Source of the DNA: Obelidium mucronatum
Lineage: Eukaryota; Chytridiomycota; Chytridiomycetes; Chytridiales; Chytriomycetaceae
Reading direction: 5' to 3'
NCBI GenBank assembly: GCA_025765595.1
Contig: JAIVFH010000011.1
Coordinates: 248,001-312,000 of the forward strand
Length of the DNA: 64,000 nucleotides
In this document: positions 1 to 9,968 of the stretch, in pieces
Layout of the letters: each line of letters starts with the position of its first letter
Position numbering within the stretch: position 1 is the stretch's first letter
Notes under the pieces: model-generated
What the model was told of the DNA's origin: nothing
The model's input: only the letters and a program-made list of their open reading frames with translations
The model's database searches: none
Made by a program: the position numbers and the translations under genes

Positions 1-1
1 T

Positions 2-1235
2 ACTGCTGTTCCCGATGATGTCCGCAAATTGATAAAGAAGGTGAGGTATTGTTTCATTCAATCTTTCTTGTCTAATGCTGTTTCTCCAGGCTCAAGCTGT
101 CGCTCGCATGCTTGCAAACAGCCCTGCTTTGCGTGATAAGCTTGAGAAGCAGTGTGTTGCCATGAATGTCAGTTTCCGACTCCTCATCCAAGCCGTGAAG
201 ACCCGTTGGAATTCAGTGTATGAGATGATCGACCCTCTAATCCATCTCTGGCGTCCACTGAACGCTGTCATGTTGCAAGTTCAACCACAACAATATGCTA
301 AGTATTGTTCTGCTTTTTGTGGTGATTCATCAATGGCTTTCGGAGACAGTGACCTTCGCCACTTCAAAGCATTGAAAGTCTTTCTTCAACCTTTCTACGA
401 TGCAACAAAGCGACTGTCTGCGGGAGATACACCTACTGCTCATTTGGTGATTCCTCAATTTACTTCACTTTGTAATCAAATGAAGGGTATTATAGATGAC
501 GTGAATCCAATGTGGCTGAGAAACGGAGCACAGTGCGCACTTGCCAAGTTGGAGAAATATTCTGATGCGATCTGCAAATGTGATGGTTATATTGTTGCAA
601 CAGGTGTTTTTTATTTTTGCATTGTGTGATATCTAAACCTGTTTTGTTATTCAGTGTTAGATCCTCGACATAGACTTGTGTACTTTGACAATCATCCTTA
701 TGTGCGAAAGGATTTTGTTGAAGAACGCTGCAAATCTATCTTTGCTGGATACCAATCTCAGTCCGGAAATGCTGATCCAACTTCAACTGGTGGCAATGAA
801 ACTCAAGAAGCCGATGCGGACCCGCTCTTCAGTGCCTGGATTTGTACAGCCACTCAAGCCAGATCTGCACAAACCGAACTGGACAGATACTTTAACGCAA
901 CTCTGCCGGCCACCTCTGAGAACACAAAGAAGGATTGGTGTCCGTTGAAGTTCTGGAAGCAACAGACGGATTCACCAGTACTGCAGTGCATGGTTCGGGA
1001 TTTCTTTGCTTCTCCAGGCTCCAGCGTTGATGTGGAACGTATGTTTTCAATCAGCGGAAGGATGTGTACAAGGCTGCGTACAAGGTTGAGAGGCTGTACT
1101 ATTGAGATGGGTCAGTGTTTGAAGTCGTGGTTTCCGAAAGTTGTTTTTAATTGTGATGGGAAGGGAAAGAGGGAATTTTCGTTTTTTTTTTTGTTGTACA
1201 ATGTTGTGAGAGTTAGTTATATTTTGATTATTTAA
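2..1235 (+). CDS. hAT-family transposase, C-terminal part (5' truncated by window edge)
   Basis: Three exon pieces join in one frame: 2-40, 90-603 and 655-1235, with GT-AG introns at 41-89 (49 nt) and 604-654 (51 nt). The first splice gives a run including KTRWNSVYEM, typical of the middle of hAT transposases, and the second creates VLDPRHRL, the LDPR block of the catalytic domain. The C-terminal part contains DWCPLKFW and then FASPGSSVDVERMFS, the hAT dimerisation region. The enzyme moves class II elements by cut-and-paste using an RNase H-like fold. The N-terminal BED-finger part lies left of the window. No nonsense codon is visible in the spliced frame, so the copy may be recent. The terminal inverted repeat was not identified. 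hAT assignment is firm; activity is unknown. Confidence 0.85.
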
Positions 1236-1277
1236 TGTGATATTGTAGTTATATTTTGATTATTTAATGTGATATTG
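1214..1277. repeat. Tandem duplication of a 32-bp unit
   Basis: Two perfect adjacent copies of an AT-rich 32-bp unit (1214-1245 and 1246-1277), starting TAGTTATATTTTG and ending GTGATATTG. The first copy overlaps the 3' end of the hAT reading frame. It lies 20 bp left of the Harbinger insertion site. It probably belongs to the hAT terminal region or arose by local slippage. Confidence 0.9.
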
Positions 1278-1297
1278 TTGAATGAACATTTTATTTA

Positions 1298-1320
1298 GAG
1301 GCTGTTTCAAGTATTTTTTC
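1298..1320 (+). repeat. Left terminal inverted repeat of the Harbinger element
   Basis: This 23-bp repeat is the exact reverse complement of 3991-4013. Its outer boundary is set by the TTA target duplication at 1295-1297. Confidence 0.95.
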
Positions 1321-1382
1321 TTCGATCTCTTTTTTGAAAAATGATTGTGAGTCACATCTTTTTTTGATTTTCTGTTTCAAGT

Positions 1383-2608
1383 ATGTCAAAGCGCACCTCA
1401 CAGAAGAAAGGTACTACAGCCACCGCAGCAACCCCCCCAGTACTTATTCAGCCCTTGCCGCGTACTCAACAACTGTCGAACGGTCCAATCGAAGTCATTG
1501 CGACTTCCGAAGGTGTGGCAGGCCCTGGCAGAACAGCAAAACGACAAGGAAGACCACCAAAGAATCGAGCCAATGCCCCGCCTGCCGCCCCATTGCATTG
1601 GGATAGCAATCGAATTGCCACATTGTTTCGCTTGAAACATGAAACACACGCAAACTACTTTGTGGAAGCCAAGAACAAGGACCACGTTCACAGCGGCTGG
1701 GTAAAGGTGCAGGACAGTTTCAACACAATCTATGATACCGTTGCATCAATAGACCAACTGAGAAACGGTTATCAGCGGTATTTGCGAGAATACAGGAAGT
1801 TTGTTTCAGTCAATCTCAATGAGACTGGAAATAGCAAGGCGCCGCCGAAGCAAGAGTAGTTCGATGAGCTGCACGGTCTTTTGAGCTCAAAGTTGGGATT
1901 GGCGGCGGCGTCCTTTGGCAGCAGCGAAGATTCTGACAATGAAGATCTGGCCGAACGTATGCAAACAGCAAATCGGCTGCTTCTCGAAAACATCAGTGAT
2001 GAAGACTCAGAAAGAAGCGAAGATAATCAGGAGGCGGTTGGAGTGGATGAAGATAACGGTTCTGATTCAGTCAAATTGGTACAAACAGCAAATGACACCC
2101 CTCCTGTTGCATTAGCACCGAAAAAAATGCGTGGGAAAGCGTTAAAAAAACATGCAAGCGAAATGAATCTGGAATCCTTTGGATTAAAGAATCGGAAACG
2201 CAACAGAACATCAGCACTATCAAGTACTGCTTCTATTGATGGTGATTCAGACCTTGTTGAGCCGTTTGAGCCAAAAAAGAAGGTAATCTTCAATGTTTGA
2301 TTTGTGGTGAACTCTAATGATATATTCAGAGAGCTGATTTGCCTTCGGCAGTTGCCGCTGTTGGATCTGGAATTAGTGATGGAATGAATGGAATGGCAGC
2401 GTCTTTCGGGAAAATAGCAGATGCTCTCAAAAGTGGGAGCGGTTCTCAGGACAATGCCAGTGTCTTGAGAGCAGTTGAGGTACTTGCTGGCGAAATTCGT
2501 GAACAACGAAAGGAGCAGAGTCAAGTCAGTAAAAGCTGCTCAGTCAAATTGCCACAAAGCTTTAAAATGTCCTTGAAAATCATCAATAAAGCCTACATTC
2601 TGATTTAA
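1383..2608 (+). pseudogene. Harbinger accessory protein (ORF1), interrupted by an in-frame TAG
   Basis: The frame starts at ATG 1383, runs 158 codons, meets TAG at 1857-1859, and continues open in the same frame through 2282. A 47-nt intron (2283-2329, GTAATC...TTCAG) then leads to an exon ending at 2608. The first segment contains WDSNRIATLFRLKHE and a Lys/Tyr/Trp-rich stretch resembling the Myb/SANT-like or MADF-like trihelix proteins that partner Harbinger transposases. The middle is very acidic (Asp/Glu/Ser) and the end is Gly/Ala-rich with a possible amphipathic helix. The TAG is a nonsense mutation or a readthrough site; a 30-nt GT-AG intron spanning it would also keep the frame but seems very short. 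DNA-binding role is inferred from the family. Confidence 0.7.
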
Positions 2609-3849
2609 TCATCAACATCTCTTCCAAATAACATATCCTTGATTAAATCACGTTTTCGAATAGCAACAGGACCATTCTCGGCTTCCTCCGTCGCACCAAT
2701 GGCTCCAGCGCGTTCTGCATCATTTGCTGCGTTTTCTGCGGCTTGCCAAGACGCTACAAATACATCCAACACAGCATCATCCTGGAGTAAAATTAAGAGA
2801 TTATGCAAGATCAAACCAGCTTCGATTAATTGAGCTTGCTGTTGCGTTGCATCTCTTCGATCTTCATCATTAATCTCGTCCAGAGGGGGGTTGTATGGTT
2901 TCTGATCCAAGGGTCGTTGGAATCTACGAAATCTCCCCTTTACCAAGCCAATTCCTATTTCAACAATAATTCGTGTTCTTGAATGAATCTTGTTGTACCG
3001 TCTTTTGTCACGAGGCATGAGATGTGCAACTTCATAGGGAATCATAACATGCTTGAACAACGCATAGCCAGAGTCAGCAACAATGTGTCCATTTATCGGA
3101 AGCTTCTCGTGAATCGTTTTTCCAAACTTTGACATGTTGTATATCATTTTGTCATTGTTACTGCCGGGTCGAATGTCGTACGAGCGAATGAGGCTTGTAT
3201 GATCCATAACTATTTGAACGTTGAAGGCTGGAAAGAAGTGACGGCAATACCATCCTTCAAAATCGAAAGGACGCTCAATCGGGAATAGAGAACCATCAAT
3301 TGCCAGGTAAGTGTTTGGGAAACCTGCAATATCCTCAAACCCATCCCGCAAGGTATCCCACTCAGCAGCAGTGGTTGGCAATCGAACAAAGAGCTTTCGG
3401 AGCCTTCTATTAATGACTTGGATAACTTGCCACAGGCTGCGCGATGCGGTGGACTTGCTCATTCCAATGAGAGTAGCAGATTCATCGAGTGTCCCAGGAT
3501 GAGCCAGATAGTGCAAAGTCAATGCTACACGATCATCAATATCAAAGTAGCTATTCCAATGGAGAGGGGGGTGTACTGCATCCCACTCTTTCTCAATCAA
3601 CTTGACGATTTTCCGGTAAGACCTGCGATTTACACGAAACTTTCGCTTGTACCAGCCTTCTTCATATCTTGGATTGTTCTTGACAATGTGCCATTGGCTT
3701 GTTCTTGTTGAAATCGCTTGCTGGCGGCTACTTCTGAAAGATCGGCCATCATGTGTTGCAGCAATGACAACAATGAAGCCTGCAATTGCTGCAATCACTG
3801 TCACAACAATGGCTGTTGATGCCAGAATGATTGCTGTCGGTGGAGGCAT
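2605..3849 (-). CDS. PIF/Harbinger transposase (DDE_Tnp_4 family)
   Basis: An intact 414-aa frame. The catalytic triad blocks are visible in order: YLAIDGSLFPIERP (first Asp), HIVADSGYALF (second Asp) and IIVEIGIGLVKGRFRRF (Glu). The helix-turn-helix-like segment DESATLIGMSKSTASRSLW precedes the catalytic domain. The protein cuts the element ends and inserts at TWA sites, usually with the ORF1 partner. The first 35 residues after the ATG are unusual: a long run of Ala/Ile/Val that would score as a membrane segment and is not expected in a nuclear transposase. A downstream start may be used. The stop codon overlaps the stop of ORF1 on the other strand. Confidence 0.93.
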   Translation of the reverse strand: MPPPTAIILASTAIVVTVIAAIAGFIVVIAATHDGRSFRSSRQQAISTRTSQWHIVKNNPRYEEGWYKRKFRVNRRSYRKIVKLIEKEWDAVHPPLHWNSYFDIDDRVALTLHYLAHPGTLDESATLIGMSKSTASRSLWQVIQVINRRLRKLFVRLPTTAAEWDTLRDGFEDIAGFPNTYLAIDGSLFPIERPFDFEGWYCRHFFPAFNVQIVMDHTSLIRSYDIRPGSNNDKMIYNMSKFGKTIHEKLPINGHIVADSGYALFKHVMIPYEVAHLMPRDKRRYNKIHSRTRIIVEIGIGLVKGRFRRFQRPLDQKPYNPPLDEINDEDRRDATQQQAQLIEAGLILHNLLILLQDDAVLDVFVASWQAAENAANDAERAGAIGATEEAENGPVAIRKRDLIKDMLFGRDVDD

Positions 3850-3990
3850 GGGCGGTGGTTTTTGTTGGTCTTTTTCTGAAAAAGAGGTGACAAAAGAGGT
3901 GCCGAACCTCTTTTGAAAAATGACGAAAATGATTTATCTCTTTTTTTCTCCCAACCAATCAAATGTTTTCTTCGAAAAAATGACATGGGA

Positions 3991-4013
3991 GAAAAAATAC
4001 TTGAAACAGCCTC
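3991..4013 (-). repeat. Right terminal inverted repeat of the Harbinger element
   Basis: Exact reverse complement of 1298-1320, followed by the TTA target duplication at 4014-4016. Confidence 0.95.
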
Positions 4014-4099
4014 TTATGTTATGCTTGCAGTTTTACGTAGAACAAATTTTTTTCTAATCGGACTTCAAGTGATCCAAACATCTATAACACCCGCAGGAG

Positions 4100-4190
4100 A
4101 GACCCGCAGGGTTTCAGGGCAAACCCGAGCCCCGACCCCGGATACTCGTGTTCAGGTCCAAACCCGACCCGAACCCGACCCGTTTGCACC
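4100..4190. repeat. CCCGA/CCCGAACC-rich low-complexity tract
   Basis: Degenerate reiterations of CCCGA and ACCCGACCC over about 90 bp, just right of the Harbinger element. The tract overlaps the last codons of the minus-strand hypothetical frame, so that frame may not be coding at its end. No element boundary was found. Confidence 0.5.
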
Positions 4191-4692
4191 TTAGCGGGAT
4201 GGGAGGAGCAGGGAGGACGCGGGCTTGGTATGAAGGAGGGAATAAGGCGGTGCGGCAGGAGATAAGAGAAGAACAATCCAATAAACCATGACGGCCAGAG
4301 GACTCCTTGTGCTCATGACCTGCCAAGCCGGCGCCCTCGCCGCCGCCCCCCAAGCGCCGCCGCGGAGTCACCGTGCCCCCTAAGCCCCGGAGTCCACACA
4401 CCTCGCTCTCCGCCTTCATAAACACCTGCCGCAGCGGACTCTTGGGCGACCCTGCCACAGCGGACGCCACAGTGACGGACCACGGAAAGACGCGGTTCCA
4501 GAAGGGACTCGACGGGGTTGGATTCGGATTCTGATTAAGGTTCTGGTTCTGATTAAGGTTCTGGTTCTGGTTAAGGTTAAGATTCTGGGACTGGGACTGT
4601 GTTTCGTCGGTCGAAGAATTCGCGGCACTCAGCGCTTCGAGAAGCCGCGGCTTCGTTGGCGTCTGCGGGCGGCCAAACGCGAAGCGGTCCAT
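4114..4692 (-). CDS. Hypothetical protein with Asn/Gln-Leu repeats
   Basis: A 192-codon frame on the minus strand starting at ATG 4692. The N-terminus (MDRFAFGRPQTPTKPRLLEA) looks like real protein. It is followed by a minisatellite at about 4523-4585 encoding repeats of NLNQNQ, then a segment with SPFWNRVFPWSVTVASAVAG and SPLRQVFMKAESEVCGL. After about residue 115 the composition becomes Gly/Arg/Pro-rich and runs into a CCCGA tract, so the true gene may splice out or end earlier. The gene sits 119 bp from the next minus-strand gene. I do not recognise it. It may be the 5' part of a gene disrupted by the neighbouring transposons. Confidence 0.4.
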   Translation of the reverse strand: MDRFAFGRPQTPTKPRLLEALSAANSSTDETQSQSQNLNLNQNQNLNQNQNLNQNPNPTPSSPFWNRVFPWSVTVASAVAGSPKSPLRQVFMKAESEVCGLRGLGGTVTPRRRLGGGGEGAGLAGHEHKESSGRHGLLDCSSLISCRTALFPPSYQARVLPAPPIPLRCKRVGFGSGLDLNTSIRGRGSGLP

Positions 4693-4811
4693 TGGCGTTG
4701 CTTTGTCTCAGAGAGTTTTTACTTTTTTTGTGTTTTGTGTTTGGCCAAGCAGTGCAAACGGAATACTGAATACTGAACAATACGCTATACTATAGCAACT
4801 AATATCTGAAC

Positions 4812-7800
4812 TCAAATAAAAAAAGAGAAAAGAAACAGCAATCCACTGACACGTGCTTGCACGGATATACTGCCTGATCCCATAACAAAGAGATTGTTTT
4901 TGCCCACAACTGGCGTTTGCGACACTGAAACTGCTGGGGTCACAGCATCTGGTTTCACTGGCTGAACATTAACAGATCCAGCGGCTGTCTGAACGCTCGA
5001 AAAGTTGTTGCCCACGGAAGAACTGCCAACTCCTGCATTGGATCCAGACACCGCAGCACTGCCAGCATTCGCACTCGATTCAACAACCTGAGATCCACCA
5101 GAGACTTTGATGATCACATCGCTCTGAATAACTTCAGAAGCAACAATGGCAGGAACAGAAATCGGAACGGCGTTCTTGGATCCTTGATTACACAGCTGAG
5201 CGACTTGTTCAGATCCATTCACAATACAAGCGTATACCTGCTGTTGATTTGGTTGGACAGTTGTTGCTCCAATCAAGGGCGTCGAAACTTCTCCTTGCTT
5301 GCATTCTTGGCGGATGCTGTTGGAGTTGTTGACGACACAGAGGAAGCACGTGGATCCTGTTCCGCAGTTGATTGTGAAGGATGACGCGGTTCGTGTGGCG
5401 GCGGTGGTTGCAGGAGTGGCGATGGCGGTGGTGGAAGAGGAAGTGGAAGAAGTGGAGCTGGAACTATTTGCAGTGGTCGAAACTGAATTGCCAGTTGAAA
5501 CAGTCGATGTAGCAGATGTAGCAGTTGACAGCTCAGTTGGAGCAGTTGATGTCGCAGATGAACTGATTGACAAAGATGTTGTGCTGGAAGTGGCGGTGGC
5601 AGTAGTAGTCGACGCAGTCAAAACCGTGGAAGCAGTAGTGGTACTCGAAGTCAAGGTTGGAGCAGGACACTTGTTGTTCAAACACGTCCCTCCACCGCTA
5701 CACTCTCCACAAGAAATGACTCCATCGCATCCATCACTCGCGGTCCCACAGTTCAACCCACTCGCGCACGTCTTCAACGGCCATCCGGATCCAGGAAACT
5801 CTTTGGCATTCAACGAGATTGCTTTCTGGTGGTTTGACACAGCACCGCCAAGACATTTGCCAAAGAGATCGAGAGTTCCTTGACAGAACGAGTATTGAAC
5901 CAGTGCGTCGACTTTGCAGGACGGGAAGGTGAAGGATGGGATCGCGAATGAGACGGATTGGGCACGTTTGTTGTTGCTGCGGCGAGCTGCAGGCTTTCCA
6001 GTGACGATGGTTGCTTCCAGGAACGTCTTTCCTCCGTCAAGAGAGACGGAGAGCGCCGTAATGGAGCCTGAATTGCCAGTCCACGTGAAGGTCAAGATTT
6101 TGGTTTCGGCAGAGTAGGATGCAGCGACTGGGACTAGCAGCGTGGCCTGGATGCAGTGGGTTTGAATGGTTTCGACCTTGTTTTGGTAGCAAAAAAAGAA
6201 TGGCAGTTAAAATACAGAGCGCTCCAAGAATCAACCAAAAAAGTACTCACAAAGGTAGAAACGCGGTCAATGTTGGTGGTTGACGACTGGCAGGCTGATG
6301 TCGCGCAAGACTTGTATCCAGTCAAGTTCATGATACTGTCGCAGACGGCAGTAAGATTTGCAGCGGAAGTCGCCGTTTGAAGATCAGACAAAGAGCGAAT
6401 CTAAGAAAGTGCGTGTTAAAAAAAAACCCCGACAGATTTGTGTAAAGTTGGTCTCTTACGTTGGTCAAACAGGATGCAGCACACGTTGGCGACAAGTTGA
6501 TGACATCAGCGACGAGAAGCGAAACGTAATCCGAATCTTTCAGCGGCGTTCCACACGTATTTGGCTTGAAGGCGCTACAGACTTGACCTGGAATAGAACA
6601 AGTGGCAAGCTGAACAGATCCCCCGCATCCATCGTCGACATAACCGCAGTTCATGCTCGCATCCGGATATTTCGTAGTGGGGATACATTGGGCCTTGCAA
6701 TCGCCATTCACGAGAGTCTGGCCGTTGGGACACGAACACGGAATTGTAGACCCACATCCGTTAGACGCCATGAACATGTGACCTTCGTTGAAGCCAAAGG
6801 AAGAACAAGTCTTTGGGGTACAACATGAACCATCCTGCTGAAGCGAACGTCCACCGGAACATCCACACGAGATTTGACCTGCACAACCATCCGAAATAGA
6901 AGTGCTCCCGGTAATCAACCCCAATGAAGAACAAGTCTTTGGAATGCAGCAAGGTGGACAGTTGAGAGTACGCCCGCAACCATCATCGATGGCTCCGCAT
7001 TTTCCAGAACAGGTTTGTGAAGGAATACAACAACTACCTAAAGGTTGAGCATTTCCATTGATTGACGCAGCGCAAACAGCGTTAGGATCCGAGCAAGTGC
7101 ATTCAGACACACTTATTCCGGTGGAAGTATCGCATAGAGCGTCACCACACCGGAGAGGGGCGTAGTATAATGCAGGTTCTCCCTGACTCGACTTCAATTC
7201 CCGACGACAGCGTCTTTCGCCCATGCCACACCATTGAGGAAATATCGCGATCTCTTCTTTGGATAAAAATTGTATCGGTATGTACGTTGCGCTCGGGAAA
7301 AGTGCTTTGACGGCGTCTGCGGGTTCTGCAGAAAGACAGTCTTTAGAAGTCCTAAACTTGATTGAAAAGTCTGTTCCGTCGAACTTGAAGTGCTTGCCGC
7401 ATGATGTTGAAGCAAGCTGCTGTCCTCCGTAGTTTTTATATCCAAACAGACCATATGTTGTAGACAAGGGTACTCTTTCGGGGGAACCAACTGGGACAAA
7501 GTCGTAGTCAAGGGTGCAGCTCTCAGATTCTTTGGAGACAGTAATTATATAGCGATCGAGAGTATTGTGCATCTTGACAGAAGTTAAACCGGTGCCGTAC
7601 ATTGCGTCGAATGGGTCTTTGTCTGGGCACCAGGGATCGTTGATTCCGGTAGTCCACGAACGAACTTGCCCGCTATTCTGGTTAATAACTTCACGGTTCA
7701 GAACAGACAAGCAACGATATTCAAAACCAGCATTAATGGCAATGCCACAGATTGGAGAGCCGGGATTCAAGTGGTATGTACCATCTGGTGCTTGGATAAC

Positions 7801-8115
7801 TTCATCGATGTACTGCATGGTGCAATGCAATTCACCGGTACGGAAGGGAAAAGATATATAACCAGACTCGTTGATCTTCATTTGATCAAACGTGGCAGGA
7901 AACGGGAACGAGCATCCGCTTGGGAAAACAGGTTCAGCCTGGCCCCCAGTAAATGACTTTTGGCATTCAGGCAGCTTTGGAGCTAGCTCTTCGCCCTTCC
8001 CAGAGTAGCATGAAATTCCTCCACCACGCAGGCTGTACGTTCCTGCCGGTATCAAAGTCTCAGCAAGGCTTGGGTTGGCTACAAAGAGGGACAAAAGAAG
8101 CAAGAGTAGCAACAT
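4812..8115 (-). CDS. Large secreted cysteine-rich protein with a Ser/Thr stalk and GPI-type C-terminus
   Basis: Exons 8115-6460, 6400-6251 and 6176-4812 (introns 59 and 74 nt) give 1056 aa. The N-terminus is a classical signal peptide (MLLLLLLLSLFVANPSLA). Residues about 20-330 form a globular region with scattered cysteines. Next come four or five Cys-rich repeats of the form C-x-P-x-T-C-S...DGCG...CGC, and the second exon carries a CFEM-like set of cysteines (PTCAASCL...AVC...SC...AC). A further domain holds another DGCDG...CGEC repeat. A long Ser/Thr/Ala stalk, likely O-glycosylated, follows, and the protein ends in a hydrophobic tail (VSGLLFLFSFFI) like a GPI signal. Likely a cell-wall or adhesion glycoprotein; the ligand is unknown. 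Confidence 0.8.
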
Positions 8116-8694
8116 TTGGAGTTTTTTTTCTTCTTGCCTTTAGAGGTTAGACTCTCACGTATAGATACGTATTCTAAATGAAAAGATTTTTTTGTGTCTG
8201 ACATTGATGAAACAGACAATTCCAAGAACCCTTATTTGTGAGAGTACGTTGAACAGCCCAAGTGCTAGATGTTGATGTGCTTAATTTGGATGAAAGAAAC
8301 ACATGTTTTGTTTTCAGTGTCTCTTGATTTGCTCTCAACGGAAGCCGTTCAGTGAAATATTCTGACTGAAAAGAATTTTTTCTGGCGTCTGAGAGCGGTG
8401 AAACAGACAATTAAATGATTACATCTTACTAATCGTTCCGTCACTTCCTCATCTTTATTTCTAATATTTGTGTCTCAACACAAACACTCAAAATCAACAG
8501 TGTTGTGTAAATTATAAATAGTAAACGAGAGAAGCAACGCTGCTAAATCCCCTCAGGCAAATCCTCCCCCGAGCAAGGAATAAGTGAGCTGCGCTGCGTG
8601 TGCACAAGATGCGAAAAACTAAAGCTGCGAGTAAGAGCATGAAATTGGTGGCAGATATCATTTTGTTGCCAACTGGGCTGCTTTTGTTGTTTTT
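8116..8694. other. Gene-free stretch with a diverged direct repeat
   Basis: This is the 5' region of the minus-strand surface-protein gene. It contains two imperfect direct copies of about 50 bp, at about 8174-8221 and 8362-8412, sharing TGAAAAGA...TTTTTT and TGAAACAGACAATT. The rest is AT-rich. I see no convincing gene. Confidence 0.5.
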
Positions 8695-9030
8695 TTAATC
8701 AATGTGTCTAACATGCTGCTTGGAAAAATTCATTTCGTGTGGCTGACACACATAGTCTCCATTTCTCACCACGCAATGACTGGAATGCCGGTATGGAAGA
8801 TAAGCAGCGGGCAGCCCTTTTACATGCTCAAAACGGACACGTATTTCTGCCAATTTGATATTTGGACTCCAACCAACAACTTGATGCAGAATTCCCCGTA
8901 GGAAATCAGCAAATTCAGCAACCAGAGTCGCATTTTTAGACCATTTGGCCCTATTGGTTGTTGTGAATGTGCCCTCTCGGCGCTTTTCGTAACCATTTAA
9001 CTTTCGAATTGACAAAAATTGGTAACTCAT
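8695..9030 (-). CDS. Small hypothetical protein (doubtful)
   Basis: A 111-codon frame on the minus strand with balanced composition, including KWSKNATLVAEFADFLRGIL and IKLAEIRVRFEHVKG. There is no recognisable domain and no good ATG context or splice partner. Neighbouring sequence is AT-rich and contains other gene fragments, so this may be a chance frame or a remnant. Confidence 0.25.
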   Translation of the reverse strand: MSYQFLSIRKLNGYEKRREGTFTTTNRAKWSKNATLVAEFADFLRGILHQVVGWSPNIKLAEIRVRFEHVKGLPAAYLPYRHSSHCVVRNGDYVCQPHEMNFSKQHVRHID

Positions 9031-9246
9031 TTGAGTGCGAAAGGCGTGGACCTCCGGATCCGATCTCGGCCCTTAACCAGCATCAGTTTCGGCGTAAAAG
9101 AGGTGGACATTGGAATGGCGGAGAGATAGGGAGTGGAGGATGACGTGGTGCACCGTTGCCAGTTGTGGTAATCGCATACCACCATTACAGTCATTACTAA
9201 TACACCTGTACTTATTGCCCCATTATTCATGCAGCCATTACCAGTA

Positions 9247-9483
9247 TTATTTGTATTTATCCAGTAATACTTTTAACTTTACGATACTCAGCGCCGACAG
9301 CTGCGCGCGCGCCGCCTCGAGCAGCCGCCGGTCTTCGCGCGGACTGAAGCGGCCCTTGAAGACTGGTTTGTGTAACTAAAGTGTCGATTCGATTCCATCC
9401 ACTCAACTCACGTACGCCCCAGACTCGAGCACGGGGCTTGGTCGTCTTATAGTTAGGACTTCGCGTAATGTGGAGGTAAGATC
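9247..9483 (-). pseudogene. Possible Myb/SANT-like gene fragment
   Basis: On the minus strand a GC-rich segment encodes VFKGRFSPREDRRLLEAA, which resembles the start of a Myb/SANT repeat (R-F-[ST]-P-x-E-D). It stops soon after in AT-rich sequence, so the helix-turn-helix is not completed. A plausible 36-nt intron (9376-9411, GTGAGT...TTTAG) joins it in frame to an upstream segment ending RRPSPVLESGAY. No start codon is visible. I read it as a remnant; the match is by eye only. Confidence 0.25.
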
Positions 9484-9968
9484 TCTTGGACTTCCACTTT
9501 ATTATAATAATCTCCTGAAGTTATTCTAGAAGAAATGAATAATAAAGAAGTATAACACTACTACACGGGGTGCGGCGCGTCGCGCGGTCGCGGGCCAGTG
9601 GTGTGGGAGTTTTTAATCGCTTCATTTTTTTATTTCATTTCTTTGTTCTGTTTACTCAAAGAAAAGAAGGAACATCATTCATCCTCCTCCTTCTCAAGAA
9701 AGGGAACTCCAAACAAGTGGTCGTCCTTCTGGTACGAATGCTTGATTTCGTCCTTGCCACCAGTGAATTTAGACTGCGATCCTGGCTCCACCAAGAAATC
9801 AGAGTGTCGCTCAATTTCTCAAACACTCTTGGGAAGTAGACTGGATTCCTGGTTTTGGAGACGGCAATTTCGATAATTTGGATGATATGATGATGTCGAA
9901 TTGACAAGTGTGGATATGGACATTACAGAAGAAAAAGCTCCTGTTTGGTCTGCTGAGCAGAGACGCAA
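9484..9968. other. Gene-free stretch with reading-frame debris
   Basis: Several short frames have coding-like composition (for example about 9600-9870 and 9890-9975 on the plus strand), but they are broken by stops and lack splice sites that would join them. Probably decayed gene or transposon sequence. Confidence 0.4.

Larger units (their letters stand above)
1298..4013. mobile_element. Complete PIF/Harbinger-type DNA transposon (2716 bp)
   Basis: Both ends carry a perfect 23-bp terminal inverted repeat (1298-1320 and 3991-4013) beginning GAGGCTGTTTCAAG. Each end is flanked by the trinucleotide TTA (1295-1297 and 4014-4016), the TWA-type 3-bp target duplication that defines PIF/Harbinger elements. 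Inside are the two genes expected for the superfamily, transcribed convergently: an accessory DNA-binding-type protein on the plus strand (1383-2608) and a DDE transposase on the minus strand (2605-3849). The two stop codons overlap. The element landed 62 bp downstream of the hAT stop codon. Identical TIRs indicate a young insertion, although the accessory gene carries an in-frame stop. Confidence 0.95.

Noticed and set aside
5299..5883. Long plus-strand Val-rich open frame opposite the surface-protein gene
   Set aside because: It is the mirror of the Ser/Thr-rich stalk codons on the minus strand and has no start or splice support.
8512..8661. Short minus-strand frame starting MISATNFMLLLAALV that looks like a signal peptide
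   Set aside because: Only 49 codons, the part after the hydrophobic stretch looks random, and no splice partner was found.
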